Origin: Tenebrio molitor
Lineage: Eukaryota > Arthropoda > Insecta > Coleoptera > Tenebrionidae
Reading direction: 5' to 3'
NCBI RefSeq assembly: GCF_963966145.1
Contig: NC_091049.1
Coordinates: forward strand, 22,630,001 to 22,694,000
Length of the DNA stretch: 64,000 nt
Of the stretch, positions 12,590-25,254 are shown one piece after another; position 1 is the stretch's first letter; every line of letters begins with the position of its first letter. The notes under the pieces are model-generated. The model saw only the letters and a list, made by a program, of their open reading frames with translations, had not been told where the DNA came from and searched no databases. The position numbers were made by a program, and so were the translations under genes.

Positions 12590-12785
12590 ATTTTATGTTC
12601 ACACTGTAGTTCCGGTGTATGAAAAGGTGCTTGAAGTAGCTGTAAAAAAACAACTACAAGATTTCTGTGTAAAAAATTCTGTGATAAATAAACATCAATA
12701 CATCAATCTGGATTTCAAAAAAATAATTCATGTGATAGTTGTGTTCCTAGATTTGAAACAAGCCTTCGAAACGGTGAATGACTAA
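12590..12785 (+). pseudogene. LINE reverse transcriptase fragment
   Basis: The frame keeps the RT fingers region: VPVYEKVLEVAVKKQL, then KHQYINLDFKK, then VVFLDLKQAFETVND, matching the LDLKKAFDTVNH block of jockey-type elements. It stops at 12785 just after that block. The palm YADD box is absent. Confidence 0.65.
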
Positions 12786-12839
12786 ATAAAGAGTTTGCGT
12801 TTGAAGCGCCCTCTACGTAATTAAGTAAAAATCTTAATG

Positions 12840-13518
12840 TTTTTCAACAAGGCAATAAAATTGACGATATTTACAATGTTCTAAAAAAACCTAATCTAAA
12901 TAATGATCATCCTTATGCTTTCCTTTCTTTGCGATTTCTGCATGGTAATAAAATAATATTCTTGGGTGATTTTAATGTCACTGAATACGTTACCTTTTTG
13001 AATTTTGATCAGCTACGGGGTAATGCACTTTTCATATTTTAAGTGAGTTATCTATTCAGCAGCCTAACTCTATTACTAATGACAATGGTCGGCTACTCGA
13101 TTTGGTTCTGTCGAATTTGTCGAATTTGTCCCTGAAGATCCTCATCATCCATCTCTTTTGATATCCATTGACGTTAGGATCAAGGTAAGGAAGTTCATTT
13201 ATGGTGTTGATGATGGTGATAATGTTAATTTTATGGCAGTTGATATGGAGCTGGTGCGTAACGCATTTATTGTTATGGACTGGTCTTTTATTGACAGCTA
13301 TGAGGACGTCGATTTGGCATGTCGTGGTTTCTACAATAAGTTATTTGAGCTGTTTGACTTAATTGTTCCAAAGAAAAGAAAAAGTAGGCATAATTATCCC
13401 CCTTGGTTTTCGTATGAGCTAATTAAGAAAATTAAGCTAAAACACAGAATATTGAGAAAATTTAGGATATCTGGCAAACTGTGTGATCTGGAGAAATTTA
13501 GACTGTTACGTCGAAATA
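12840..13518 (+). pseudogene. LINE endonuclease fragment
   Basis: KIIFLGDFNVTEY (about 12955) is the catalytic GDFN box of the apurinic-type LINE endonuclease. RLLDLVLSNLS and EDPHHPSLLISI follow in shifting frames, then an open linker (13158-13518) with YPPWFSYELIKKIK. It lies 3' of the RT fragment, the reverse of normal ORF2 order, so two copies or a rearrangement are involved. A MITE begins at 13519. Confidence 0.65.
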
Positions 13519-13751
13519 AACTAAGCAAAAATGAATAGGGAATTTTTGAATTTTTGAATTTTTTATAAATACAGTTTAAAATTTATAATGAAATGTGTTA
13601 GAAATATATAAAGATACAGATCAGATGTAATGTTCCAAGTACCTGTAACATTTTAAATTCACCTAGTGTTTAAGAATACGTGGGAGGATTGGGGCAATTA
13701 TTTTGCTTTCTAAGAAAAATTGTGGAATTCCCTATTCAGTTTTGGCTAGTT
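13519..13751. mobile_element. 233-bp MITE, copy 1
   Basis: Inverted ends AACTA(A/G)GCAAAA and TTTTGGCTAGTT with TA on both sides. The sequence is nearly the same as 45292-45524, which has the same length of 233 bp. Both copies landed in LINE-derived sequence. Confidence 0.8.
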
Positions 13752-13753
13752 TA

Positions 13754-15188
13754 TTTTTTGTTTTTGGAGATTTTATCACTACGACACGTGAAGGATGTAT
13801 CATAAAAACACTCAATGTTTTTCGACATATTCTGATAACAGCAATGTAAATATCACAAACAGAACAACAATTATATTTGGTATAAGTATTATATAAGAAA
13901 TTAAAATTAATATGGGCATTTCTTTAATTGTAGGTTGAAAAAAAGAATTTTCCCTCCCAGTGGTTTCATTATTGCATAGTGACAGAAAGTAATAATTTTA
14001 ACATATCAATCCAAATCTTAACGGAAAATATAAGAATCGATTTTGTTCCATACGGACTGGTAATACACAAGAACAATTTAAAATTTCACGACTGTAAGAA
14101 TTTGTTTATAATGTTTGTTACGGTTAATGTCCATATTTATGGTTAAGAATTGTTATCATATCCAAAAGTGTAATTTGCTTTGATATAAGTTTAAATTATT
14201 TTGATTCACCTTATACCATGTTAAATTTTTTGCTCCACTAAAGTTTCCGCCAATTTAAAGATTTTGAAGATACCAAACTTATTTTTATTATATAAAGTTA
14301 AAGTTATTATGCAAACGTATCATGTTAATTCCTCTACTTCGGAATGGAACTTTTGTACAAAGTGATCAAAAAGATAACAAACCAGAGCAGGCGTTGCATT
14401 ATTACCGATCACGTCGTAGCGGAATCCTATGCAAATAAGCGTCCAATGCATGGGCGTAGACAATTTGTGGTCTATTTATCGGAAAGTTGGGATCAAACTC
14501 GGTACGAACGGAGCCTGCTCATTGGCCGGCCAATGAGAGAGCAGACTGCCCCGAACAAAACCTGGACGCAGCGACGCCAGGTGACAATTTGTAAACTGGT
14601 AAAAAATTAGGAAACTTTTTCTCTACTGATTGGAAACTAAACTAAACTAATTAATCATTATCAAGGATCAAAAATATGGAAATTTAACCGTAACTAAATT
14701 TAGTTACTTGATTTAGTCATTTGCTTTAGCTACTTGATACGTGTAGAGCCGCCTTAAAGGTACAGAATTTATCGACAGTGCGATAAGGGAATAAAAACTT
14801 TAAGCTACCTTCAACATCCCATATAAGAACCTGGCGCAGATCTGTAACAAAAATAATTCATTATTTTTCCAAAACACCCTAAACTTCTTATTAAGTAATC
14901 ACTCCGTTCGCGACATAGGTGCGGATTCGAGTTTTAGACACATTACCATAATTCTTCGCGCGTTACAACATACAAGTGTGTTTTTAAGCTATGTAATTGC
15001 TAGTAAAGTTTCTTATAATCGTTCATTGAATTTTAAATGTTATATCCGGTGACACGGCATTCACGCAGGAGTAATTTTTTTTATTGCGGCTATTGTCATC
15101 AAATAATTATAAAATTCAATATACGTAGATACCAACACTTACCATTTTTGCGATTACGCGGTTTCTAATTATCGAAAAAATTTTACGC
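13754..15188. other. No recognisable feature
   Basis: AT-rich spacer. An 88-codon open frame at 14344-14610 shows no similarity I can name and is treated as chance. Confidence 0.4.
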
Positions 15189-15581
15189 TTGGCTAGGAAG
15201 AGACACACATTATGGAGCTATAAGCCTGTCCCATTATTTTATTTATTATCAATTGGGTTTCGCGTCAAGAGGCGAAAAAGTGAAATTCATCAAAATTCAA
15301 AAAAATTTTTTTTATCTAAACAGGTTCAAACTAATACAGAAAACAGAAATCTGAAAATAAAAAAAATTAAAACGCATCACATTGCCGATTTATTTGCAAT
15401 TAAAGAAGGTGTCGCACAACTGACAGAAATTTATGACGCAGTTACACAATCACAAACCAAACCAGAAGTAAGATTTACAATACCCCATTGCCAAACTGCA
15501 GGTACTTACCCTGTCAGGGCCGAACTCGACTATTTTACGCCTAGCAATTTCGGCAAACATTCTGAAGAAATTTTCAAATAA
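15189..15581 (+). CDS. Unrecognised 130-residue ORF
   Basis: Open for 130 codons in AT-rich sequence, with a very basic first half (VKRRKSEIHQNSKK) and a later TIPHCQTAGTYPVRAELDYF segment. There is no start context, partner exon or known domain. It lies 140 bp before the left end of the MULE. It may be a decayed exon or chance. Confidence 0.2.
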   Translation: MARKRHTLWSYKPVPLFYLLSIGFRVKRRKSEIHQNSKKFFLSKQVQTNTENRNLKIKKIKTHHIADLFAIKEGVAQLTEIYDAVTQSQTKPEVRFTIPHCQTAGTYPVRAELDYFTPSNFGKHSEEIFK

Positions 15582-16211
15582 ATTGCCTAATGAAGTTTAA
15601 ATTATTCAATATTCAGTTTTCTAAAATATCTATTTTTCATTTAAAGAAAAATCCTTTACTTGCTGCGAATCGTTTCTATCATAAACTGGAATTTCACCAA
15701 TACTGACCTGAAAAATGGTTGGAGGCACTCGAAATGCGCACAGATTAGGAACAGGTAGTCAGGTTATCAGAAGGGTTGCTTAATCTTCAACTGAACTGCG
15801 CTCAGTACTTATGCAGGTACTTTTTTTGTTTGTTTCGTTCGACGTTGCCTCATGTGGATTTTGCCACAGGATAGCGACAAACAGACGCCAAATGTTGGGA
15901 TTTTCCCAGTTCTTTGAGGGCCCACCAACGTATCGAAAGTAGGTACTTGTCGGCGGCATCATAATTCATAAACCAAATTGGACAGGCCGCTCTAACAACA
16001 TTATGAATTTCCAAAAACTATCTATTTCAAATAGTTGTCCATTGAGCAGATAGGAGAACCGAGAAGGGTGATGGCCAATAACAATTTTCAAAAAACTGTT
16101 TAGTGGGGGCTGGAAGGAGTGGTAAGAAGGTGAGAAAAAATTATAAATAAGTGAGGTATAAGTAACAAATATAAGTTATTTGTGAATTTTAGTTTTACTA
16201 AAAGCGTAAAT

Positions 16212-17657
16212 ATGGAAAATTTTGATACTATGTTAAGTCAACGTGGACAGTTGTTGTTAATTTTTGAAAAATACAAGTTTAGAAAATACAGAGTTTTAAA
16301 AACAAGTGAAGAAACAGTGTGGCGGTGTACAAACAAAAATTGCATAGCAACAGTTTACACTCTAAATTCAGTTTTTTCGAGAAAAGAAGGTACTCACAAT
16401 CACAATTTGGAAGAAGAATTATTGGTAAGACAAAAAGTCAGTAACTCCTTAAAGAGACAAGCCCAAGAAGACATTTCTGCCAAACCAGCGAAATTAATTC
16501 GGAAAGAATTAAATAATCAAAGAGACGCATTAGAAACTATATCTGTCACCGATTTTCGATACATAAGAAACAATATTAATCGTGCACGATTAGTACCAAA
16601 ATTGCCAAGATCGGCTGAAGAGGTACAAATATTTTTAAATACTGCGAACTTAAAAACAAGTAAGGAAGAACCTATCAGAAAATATCGTTGTGTTTTCTTG
16701 TAAAAGCAATATCGAATTTATGTGCCAACAAGACACTCTTTACATGGACGGCACATTCGAATTTTGCACAAAATTCTTTGGGCAACTTTTTACCATACAT
16801 GCATTGTGCAATAAGGTTTATGTGCCGGTAGTATTTTGTTTATTGAAAAATAAATCAAAAAGTACATATTTAAGACTATTTAATATATTAAAAGAAAAAT
16901 GTGATTTGATGCATTGTATTCTAAACCCGAAGACTATTGTAATTGATTTCGAAATGGCAGTTCATTTAAGCGTCGAAGAAGTTTGGCAAGGAGTTCAAAT
17001 TATTGGATGCCGATTCCATCTTGCGCAATCATGGTACGTATTATTTCATATTTCTTTTTTATTTGTTAAGCAAATAATACATAACTTAAAATGATTTTTT
17101 ATTACAGGTGGCGTAAAATACAGCAACTGGGACTAGCTTCAGAATATAAAAACGAGCAGTCTCCTATTGGAACCTGGCTAAAACATTTATTCGGCCTGAC
17201 ATTTCTTCCACCGGCGGAAGTGGGAGATTGTTTCGCGGAAGATTTCATGTGCGAAAAACCAGAAAATTCGAAACTTGGCCAGTTTGCTGATTATTTGGTT
17301 GACAATTACATCGACAGTGAGTCTAAATTTCCCCCAGAGATATGGGCGGAAAACAGTTGCAGCATTTTAAGGACGACAAACACATGCGAATCTTTCCATT
17401 CTAAATTTAAAAGAGAAAATTCAAGCCCATATCCAAACATACATTCATTTTTAAAAGTATTGTTGGAAATGCAAACCGACACATATGTAAAACTTAATTC
17501 TATTAAGCGAAATGAAAAGAAATATATTCGACGGGAAATATTGTTAAAACAGAAGTTTATCCGATCAAAAATTATACAGTTAGATAGGCATGAAATATCA
17601 CGTTATAATTTTGTTAAATGTATTTCGTATAAATTTAGTAGTATTGCGAATTTGTAA
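16212..17657 (+). pseudogene. FLYWCH-MULE transposase, one frameshift
   Basis: A transposase cutting and joining the MULE ends. Exon 1 (16212-17033) has an N-terminal FLYWCH zinc finger (residues about 8-75: WRCTNKNC then GTHNHN). The MULE catalytic core follows: first Asp in LYMDGTFEF, second in TIVIDFEMA, then GCRFHLAQSWW across the intron. Intron 17034-17107 (74 bp) has GT-AG ends. Exon 2 (17108-17657) supplies the likely catalytic Glu in NTCESFHSKF. A single extra T in the T-run at about 16694-16697 shifts the frame between finger and core; everything else is open. It could be a very young pseudogene or an assembly error. Confidence 0.85.
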
Positions 17658-17663
17658 TAGGTA

Positions 17664-17910
17664 AAGTTTGTCTAAACATAAGTGAATTTTACGGTTTTAA
17701 CAACTGAAGTACTTTATGAGGGATGTTGTAAAAGTGGCAATAACCAAATCTGCAGCTTTTCGTTTAACAAAGACAGGCACGCGTTGCAAAATTTACGACA
17801 GGGTAGGTAAATATTCTGTTGTGATGGATTTGTCGTGAACAACCCTAAAATCCCTCATAAAGTACTTCAGATGTTAAAACCATAAAATTCACTTATGTTT
17901 AGACAAACTT
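17664..17910. mobile_element. Foldback MITE nested in the MULE
   Basis: 247 bp, mostly two inverted arms of about 65 bp starting AAGTTTGTCTAAACATAAG, with TA at 17662-17663 and 17911-17912. It sits directly 3' of the transposase stop codon. Confidence 0.8.
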
Positions 17911-18616
17911 TAAATATATTACTTTTTATGTTATGTACTCGTATTATAATATAAATATTTACATTTTGTAAAAATATTGAAATAAATAATTTGATTTGTG
18001 AGGGAAAAGGAATTTGAATCAATGGTTACTTCACCATCTCTCTAATCCTTTTGGATACTGAGCGCAGTTCAGGTGTTTGTAAAGGTCAGTCCAGGTAGAA
18101 AAAATTTCTTGAGCGCAGTTTGAGTGTCGGATTAAGGATCTAATGGATTTTGTGCGCAGTTCAGTTGCACCCAAATGGTTTCGGGGGGGCCGACAGCCCT
18201 GCGTCAAAAAGATTTATTGGGGGGCCATCACATTACGAGCTATCCTATTCAGCTCTACCATAAACGGTCTTGGATTCCAGCTTTCTTTAACTTGATATTT
18301 GATCGCAATTTTCACTATTTCCTAATTATAATTCAAAGTCGGAAGTGGATCAATCAAAAAGGTGAGGAGTTCTGTAACTAGTAGAGAAAAAAAAAGCTTT
18401 CAATATTTGGACCAATTTGATATTAAATCGCTATAAAGTTAGCTCCATCACAAAAATTTAATTGAAAAAAAATTGATCATGCTCAATCATAGAATATTAA
18501 TTGTAGATTCTGCCTACAGAGTTTCAGAATTTTTGGACAATTATTAAACGTGTAATCGTAAAAATGGTAAGTGTTGGACCACTCTAGGTAGGTAAACATC
18601 CAGATGTTAACATATA

Positions 18617-19282
18617 GAGTGCCTTTTTTTTTAACGCTGGCCATAGAGATTTACATGACAAAAACTTTGGATCGTGTTAATAAGCTTTTTAGCAGAAATT
18701 TTTAAGTGAAATTTGGCAGGATTTTAGATTAGTATTTTATAAATCAATTTAAGTTTATTTTATACTACAGAATTATACGGAATTAATTAAAAAAAGTATT
18801 TTTAATTTATTACATTATTTCTTGCCCAGAAGGTTTTATAATCGTTATATAGATAGACAGTTTGGACAATTTATGAAACGAAAATTCAAAAATAATTAAA
18901 ATAGTTTAATATTGTTGAAGTAGAATTTTAATTATGATTTCCTATGTTTTATGTTTATGAAATAAAACTGCACATTCCCATTTAATCAGTTCTTTATTTG
19001 AAAAGGTGTACATTGAAAATTATTACTGTTTGACGTTTGTTGAGTTTACATTACGTCAGCCTACTTGGCAAGCCACGTGGTAAATTTAATAAACCTATTT
19101 TTGCTCTAATTCCGTGATTATTTTGTTTTGTACGATGGGCCGAACTGAAATTGATTTATAAAATACTAATTAAATATCTTACCAAATTTCACCTAAAAAT
19201 TCCTAATAAAAAGCTCATTAACAGACCCTAAACTTTTTAGCATGTAAATCCCTATGGCCAGCGTTAAAAAAAAGGCACTGTA
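18617..19282. mobile_element. MITE with long inverted ends
   Basis: About 665 bp. Ends start AGTGCC and a T-run, then AACGCTGGCCATAG; the arms match imperfectly over about 140 bp (18617-18757 and 19145-19282). There are no coding traces and no clear target duplication. Confidence 0.7.
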
Positions 19283-19289
19283 GATACAA

Positions 19290-20790
19290 ATCTACTGTAA
19301 ACTAAATGATATCCGCATTAAACGGTCAACCCATATCAGAATCTTCAAATTTAAATAATATCAATTTGCCCAGTTGGCAACCTCGACTTCGTCTCGGTTT
19401 TCAACCTTACTTCTCAATTCTATTCTTAATAATATAATCTACTATTTAAACAATATCGTCTTTCATTGATAATATCTATATCATAGAAACTGCAATCGAA
19501 ACCTCGGTGTTTTATCGATTTTAATGTTGAAATTTAGTCTCATTTGGAGAATTAACACCTTCTTGCAAAAATACATTGTCATCTAAAATTTCGCTTCGTG
19601 CTCCAAACACGGGCGTACGCCAATACTCTTCTTATTAGACTATAATGATGTACTATTTTTTGCACTAAATTCAATTAACGTATGAACACTTTAATTTTAA
19701 AGTAACTGTAAAGGCAGAAAATCAACCGTCCCTGCCACCGATGTTGTAAAAATCTCCCAGAAATTTATAACATCCGTCGGCAAATCGCAGCTAACTTACC
19801 TAAAGTAAAGGGTAAAGGTATGTTTACCCTTTAGGGAAGCCGAAAAATATTGATGCATTCATAAAGTTTTCTGTTCCCTTCCTTAACAATGCAGCCGATT
19901 ATTTCAACATTACATTAAAAAAAAAATAAAAAATAATAATATCCATTATTTCTCAAAAAAAAAAAAAAACAAAGACAATGGATGAATCAAAATCGTCAAA
20001 ACGATTGTTTTTGATTAGTTACTAATTTTTGTTTGTTAATTTTTGATATAAGATTTAAGGGCCAAATCAAAATTATTTAAGTAAAATAAAATCTTATCAT
20101 GTTTGGTTGTGCTTCGACCTACAAAATCCGCCTGCGAGAATTTTCGATATTATCACAACGCCAAATCAAAATTAGATTTCTGTTCGTCCGGGGTACTTAC
20201 ATTTTTTAGATTAACTTAATCCTTTTGGTTCAGCATGATGACAAATATCACCCAAAATAAGATTATTACGAAAAATTTATTAATTTTATACTACACTACA
20301 TTTTCAAATAAAAATAATAATATATACTTTATTAGCATACGCTATTGAAATACAAAAAAAAAATGCTACAATACAGAACGAAAAAATATATAATAAATAA
20401 ACATACATTCCGAAAATAAAAATATCATATAAAAGAACCGATTCAGAATCCGAAAGGAAATCGGCAACCATGACCACAGGACTCTACCAGAAACTTAATA
20501 AAATCCTGCAGCCACAACCACCGATTACATACTGATTTTTCAAAAGTTATGTTGGCTTTTTGTTAACATTAGAGCATATTTTTTAGTTTATAACTATGTA
20601 TAAGTGGAAATCCTTGCAAACTAAAAATAAAATCAAGATGAAAATAATCTGAAAATGATCTGCTTGTTCATACACAGTATGTTTAATTTACAATTAGAAT
20701 CATACTGTATAGTGAAAGCATAAAATTTAACTAACAATAAGCACAACTGACCACTGCATTCGCACGATAATACAAAAAAAAAAAACGATA
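19290..20790. other. Spacer with a possible LINE 3' end
   Basis: Mostly AT-rich with nothing recognisable. At 20300-20540 the minus strand shows a GTATGCTAATAAAGTATA-like stretch and simple A/T runs reminiscent of a jockey-type 3' end, without coding support. Confidence 0.3.
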
Positions 20791-20800
20791 AATAAATATA

Positions 20801-21879
20801 CAGGGTGTCTAATATCTCGGTTATTTTCCAACGGATTTTTATGAAATTTAAGATGCAGATATTTTAGACGGTGAAGAGTAAAATCTCATTAATGCAATAA
20901 CCCAAGTCTTAAAAACGTAATTTTTATATGCCTTTTTAAAATGTTGAATCGCTTAAGATTTATATCAAAAAATTGATCGTCAATAAAAAATGCTGTAAGG
21001 AGAAACTCGTCCTTGGAAGACGTCTGGTTTGCAAGAAAAAAGAAAAAAACTGTGTTAAACGTGGCTGCAGATGAAACAAACGCGCACTATCGTCGAATTT
21101 TGGTCCCCCTTTTCGCACAAACGCAGATGACATATTTGACATTTCTCTTTCTAACCTCAGAAACACTTACAAAGTTAAAGACAACATTTGGACGTAATTT
21201 ATTATACTGGATGCTTTAATTCTTCCATAAAGGACTAAAACACGATCGGGATAATTTAGCAAGGTACTACGCTTCCTGTGTCTTCAAATAAATTGACGAC
21301 TCTCTGAACCTTAAATTTTGTAAAACCTACATTTGAATAGTGTTCCACGAGAAAACGAACTGTATCATTGAAGTTCTTACGACACTCTCCATAAGTAAAA
21401 ATAATTTCCTTTTTGAACAATATTGAAATTTCTGCCTTTGTAGTCTATTTTTACAGTATTTTCAATAAATTTACACAATTTGACTTTTCTAATAAGGCAG
21501 ATTTGACAGATTTTAAGGGGTGTACAAAATGTTGCTTGGGAACTTTTCATCAATTGTTTCAAAAGGTAACTGCTCAAATACTTTCAAAATTTAGATTAAA
21601 TTTTTAACAACAAAACCTAATCTTTTCGTTGAATCAGATGAGTGATTTAGTTAATTTTTTGTGTAGACACCTATTTTTTAATGTTTAACAATCTAATAAT
21701 AGTTGCGCTTAATTTTCAATAAAGGAAACGTGTGTTAAAATTACATTTTGTACTTGAAGTAATTTTATTATTACTAATTGAACCTTCACCGTCTAAAATA
21801 TAAGCGTTTCAAATTTCATAAAAATCCGTTGTCAAATAACCGAGATATTAGGCTCGAAAGTCTTAGCTGAGACACCCTG
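20801..21879. mobile_element. 1.08-kb mariner relic
   Basis: Inverted ends of roughly 100 bp (CAGGGTGTCT outermost, then AATATCTCGGTTATTT and ATTTTAGACGGTGAAG) flanked by TA (20799-20800, 21880-21881). The minus strand near 21240-21420 encodes a DUF4817-type N-terminal helix-turn-helix (FTYGECRKNFNDTV, then FEDTGSVV). The catalytic part is gone. Confidence 0.75.
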
Positions 21880-22106
21880 TATATTTAACTTAAGAGAAAC
21901 TTTCATTCTCTATCAACTTTGTATCACACCCAGTGTCTTCTCTTGTTCATTCTTCTACTCTTGTTACTGCTTTTTTATTTCTTTTTATTCGTTTTAATTT
22001 AGCTTTTTTTTTGTATAATTTTTTTGTCCGTTTATTTGTATTTGTTCTTGTACTTAAGTGCAGAGAAGTGAATGCGACGCTAATAACATTCATTAGTAAA
22101 GATTTA

Positions 22107-22241
22107 GGGCCGGTTCCACCAACGTGAGCTAAATTTAACTACTGATTAAAATTTACGAAAACATTAAACAATAAGTAACTAAAGTAATGAAGCATTTTTA
22201 CCCACAGTTAACTTTAACTGACCAGTTGGTGAAACCGGCCC
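22107..22241. mobile_element. Harbinger-type MITE
   Basis: About 135 bp with ends GGGCCGGTTCCACCAAC and its inverted match GGGCCGGTTTCACCAAC, flanked by TTA and CTA. This is a common PIF/Harbinger-like miniature end. Confidence 0.7.
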
Positions 22242-22515
22242 CTAGAGAGATAAATGTGGCAATAGTCGACATGATTTTCCAGGAAGAGCGGGCATTAGCA
22301 GATGATTTCTTCACATTTTCTGAAAGGAAAATAAAAAGGAAAAAGTGAAGAATTATTTAAACTGTAAACTATATTCCAAAATATGAAAATTGTTAGCAGA
22401 AGCACATGTTTAAAATACATTTCTTGTACTATAAGTGTAACTACCAAAGTAAGCTCTTTAGTTTCGAACTTCTTTATAGCTGTACTGACAAAATAATAGT
22501 TTGCTTTTATGAAGG

Positions 22516-22985
22516 CTAAATTTTTTCAAGTGTTTTATCTTTCAAAACATTTTGACATTCTTTAATCGCTTCGGAGGGGAATTCAGGGAACTCTAACACA
22601 ATATCTTTGAGTGAATCAAAGTGCTCGGCATAATAGCAAGCAACACCTAGCCAGGTTCCTTCTCTCATTACAATGGGTTCAGGAGGAAGAGGTACATCTG
22701 GCATTCTTTCCCGAAACATTTGAACTCTCAATGGAGATTCTAAAAACATTTTCTTGCCCGTTTTGACCAAAGTATTTACCAAAGGAAACTGTGATCTGAT
22801 GGTTTCGGCCACACGATTAAGCCCATATGCTAAACACGTGCAATGAATTAAGTTTTCATACAGTACTTTTAAATTTGAACAAGATTTTAATATAATATGC
22901 TGCGGCACAGTAGCATAAGTCATATTTTGTCACTTGGTCCTGGGTTTGGTAAAAAAAATCATGAATAAATCTTGTACTTATACTT
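22516..22985 (-). pseudogene. CGGBP1-like hAT-related fragment, C-terminal part
   Basis: Open over 135 codons. The reading NLKVLYENLIHCTCLAYGLN, RVAETIRSQFP, MPDVPLPPEPIVMREGTW, then GVACYYAEHFDSLKDIV matches the conserved core of the insect CGGBP1-like family, hAT-related transposases with a BED-type N-terminus. The usual TRWGTW is MREGTW here. It belongs with the fragment at 25255-25620; in intact relatives only a few dozen residues separate the two, so the intervening 2.2 kb is an insertion. Confidence 0.7.
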
Positions 22986-23229
22986 CATTCAGCGAAAGAT
23001 TAAATTGTAGGCTTGTAACCCAACACTACAACACTACATACACCAGAATATTTTAATTAGAGCATAATTTCAGGGCTTGAAGGATATATTTACTATTTTC
23101 TCTACGTAGAATTTAATGATTTTTATGTCAACCAATCTCTCGCTGGACAAACTATAACAGACGGTATTATTGTTCATTTGTTCCAACTGCTTGAAACTAA
23201 ATAAATATAGTGATGAACCAAGTGGGTAA

Positions 23230-25254
23230 TTCAAAATTCCCACCAAGCGGCCATCTCATTTTTTTTTCTACCAACCTACACAATAAAAATAAAACCCGCG
23301 AAATTCAAAAATGGCCAAGAGCGCGTGATCGTACCTTATTAATTTCCCTACGTTGTGTTTTTTTTTTTAATACAAATTAAACATTACCAGATTCGTTCCA
23401 ACAGGGTTTGTGAACCACACAGAAGAGTGCAAATAAAACAACACAATAATTAAAACCAGCTATTTATTCAAAGTTATGATTTTCGTTAACGCCGGGATTC
23501 CTGAATAATAAAACGTCTCGGGAGAGGGCACCCAAGTCTCCCCAAATGTGAGAAGACTACTCATTTAGAACTCTAGGAAAATGGTGAGCTCTGGCCATTC
23601 TCCCAGACCCCCGAATGAGGCTCCGCTAAAACCTCTCCTGAAAATACGAACAAGTCCGAAGTGACAACGTGGTCGGGACAGTTATTGAAAATTGAGCAAA
23701 ACTAATTTTATAAACAACACAATCTAAAATTCAGGAAAAACAGAAGGGTCACGTACATTACAAAAAAAAGCAGTTACTTCGGACCGTTCGAGCGAGAGCG
23801 AGCACTAGACGAAAACTTTAGCATGTTTGCTTTTTTTTCCAAGTTAATTTACAATGTGCGGCAGATACGCTATAGAAGGAGCGAGTGGCTTTGTGTGGTC
23901 GGGTGGTCTGTGGTACCTATCCTTACGACTTTAACATTTCCCGCCTACCCGTGATTTGGTGCTAAGGGAAAAGTCCTAACTGCTTTACGTTAAGTCAACA
24001 AATTGAGGTCCTCTAAGTTCATCGGTTGAATTGAATATGGCTATTTCAAAGCAAACACAAACGACGCTTGTCAAGTACCACAAACTTCGAGAACAGATTA
24101 CCATTCCGGAAGTTCTGTGGCAAGGAACTCGGATTCAACTTACACCATGAGCGACGTTGCGGACCAGCATTCAGCAAGCCCCGCCAAGCGTTATGGTTTT
24201 CGGGTCTCTCTTGGGGCACAACATGTTAAACGAGGGGCCGCGAGGTCGTGTTCAACGATTAGATGTTAGGAGAAACTAAACCCCTCAAACAGAGAGAGAC
24301 CCTCGCGATAAGGAAGAATTGACATTTACAGCAACTGGAAAATGCAGACGAAACCGCGACAAAGCTTTGTTGACGGAGTAATCTCAGAACGCTTTCAGTT
24401 TGGGATGGAAAAGTGGTAACAACCAATAACACATACATAACAACAAAAAAACAACACAGTCCGGTCGACCCTAGCTTAATTGAGCCGGTTTATCGACAAG
24501 GGGCCCCCCTTGAATAATATGGAGGGCGCCCCGGGACTAAACGATGGAAGTACCTAAATGCAGAAGATCCCTGGATAAGGAAAAGCCTGCGCAGATACCT
24601 GAAATATAAACCCAATTGGTTGCTACCGAGATGGAAAGTGGAAACTTTAAATTTTTGATTAAAGTGTTAAGCAATAAATAGATACTGGTTACACCAAAAG
24701 CGTCACTCGAAATAATTAAAAGGGGGATCAAAAATGAGGGAGTGCGCTTATACAAAGTGAAAGCCACAGACCCACGCTAAAACTTGGAGTCATTTTCCTT
24801 TAGGAAAATTAGTGAATTGTAAAACCTGCTTTGACAACGAAAGGAAAACGTGATCCGTCAATTTTATAAATTTAGCAAAACTAGAACCAGGCTGCCTTAC
24901 GCTCCTTCGCAAGCTTATAAATGTTAAAAGCGTAATACATGGGGATGGTCGAGATAAATGAGGATTTTGTAAAACATGGTGGAAACCCACGTGCGACCCA
25001 TTTGTGTCTTATTATTGTTAAACTACATTTCGCGCGAAGCAGAATTAATTTTAGTAGCAACATTTAGCACAGTTCAATTAAAAACGACCAAAATCGCACA
25101 ATTAGAACACGGTACTTCTGTAGTACTCTGCGGTCAAGACCAAAGTGTCTCTAAAAAAACATGGCCGTTCATCCCCTGTCGACTTTCACCCCCGCCCCCA
25201 AGCGGTCGCCGACGGTAACGACACCCGTACTTCTATAGTTTTTATTGGCGGTTA
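23230..25254. other. GC-rich insert in the hAT relic
   Basis: Separates the two halves of the CGGBP1-like gene. The composition is richer in G+C than the flanks, with C-runs near 24500 and 25195. A GTGTGGTCGGGT string at 23895 recurs at 47239 beside the Gypsy pol fragment. Decayed LTR-retrotransposon sequence is the likeliest reading; no gene is recognisable. Confidence 0.35.

Larger units (their letters stand above)
15722..18172 (+). mobile_element. MULE (Mutator-like) DNA transposon
   Basis: 2451 bp bounded by short degenerate inverted ends (GAGGCACTCGAAATGCGCAC left; GGGTGCAACTGAACTGCGC read inward from the right). A 9-bp direct repeat flanks it, AAATGGTTG at 15713-15721 and AAATGGTTT at 18173-18181, with 8 of 9 bases alike. 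CTGAACTGCGC motifs recur just inside both ends (about 15792, 18057, 18150), likely transposase-binding sites. It holds the transposase at 16212-17657 and a nested MITE at 17664-17910. Confidence 0.75.

Noticed and set aside
14344..14610. 88-codon plus-strand ORF
   Set aside because: No similarity, no splice signals and no repeat partner.
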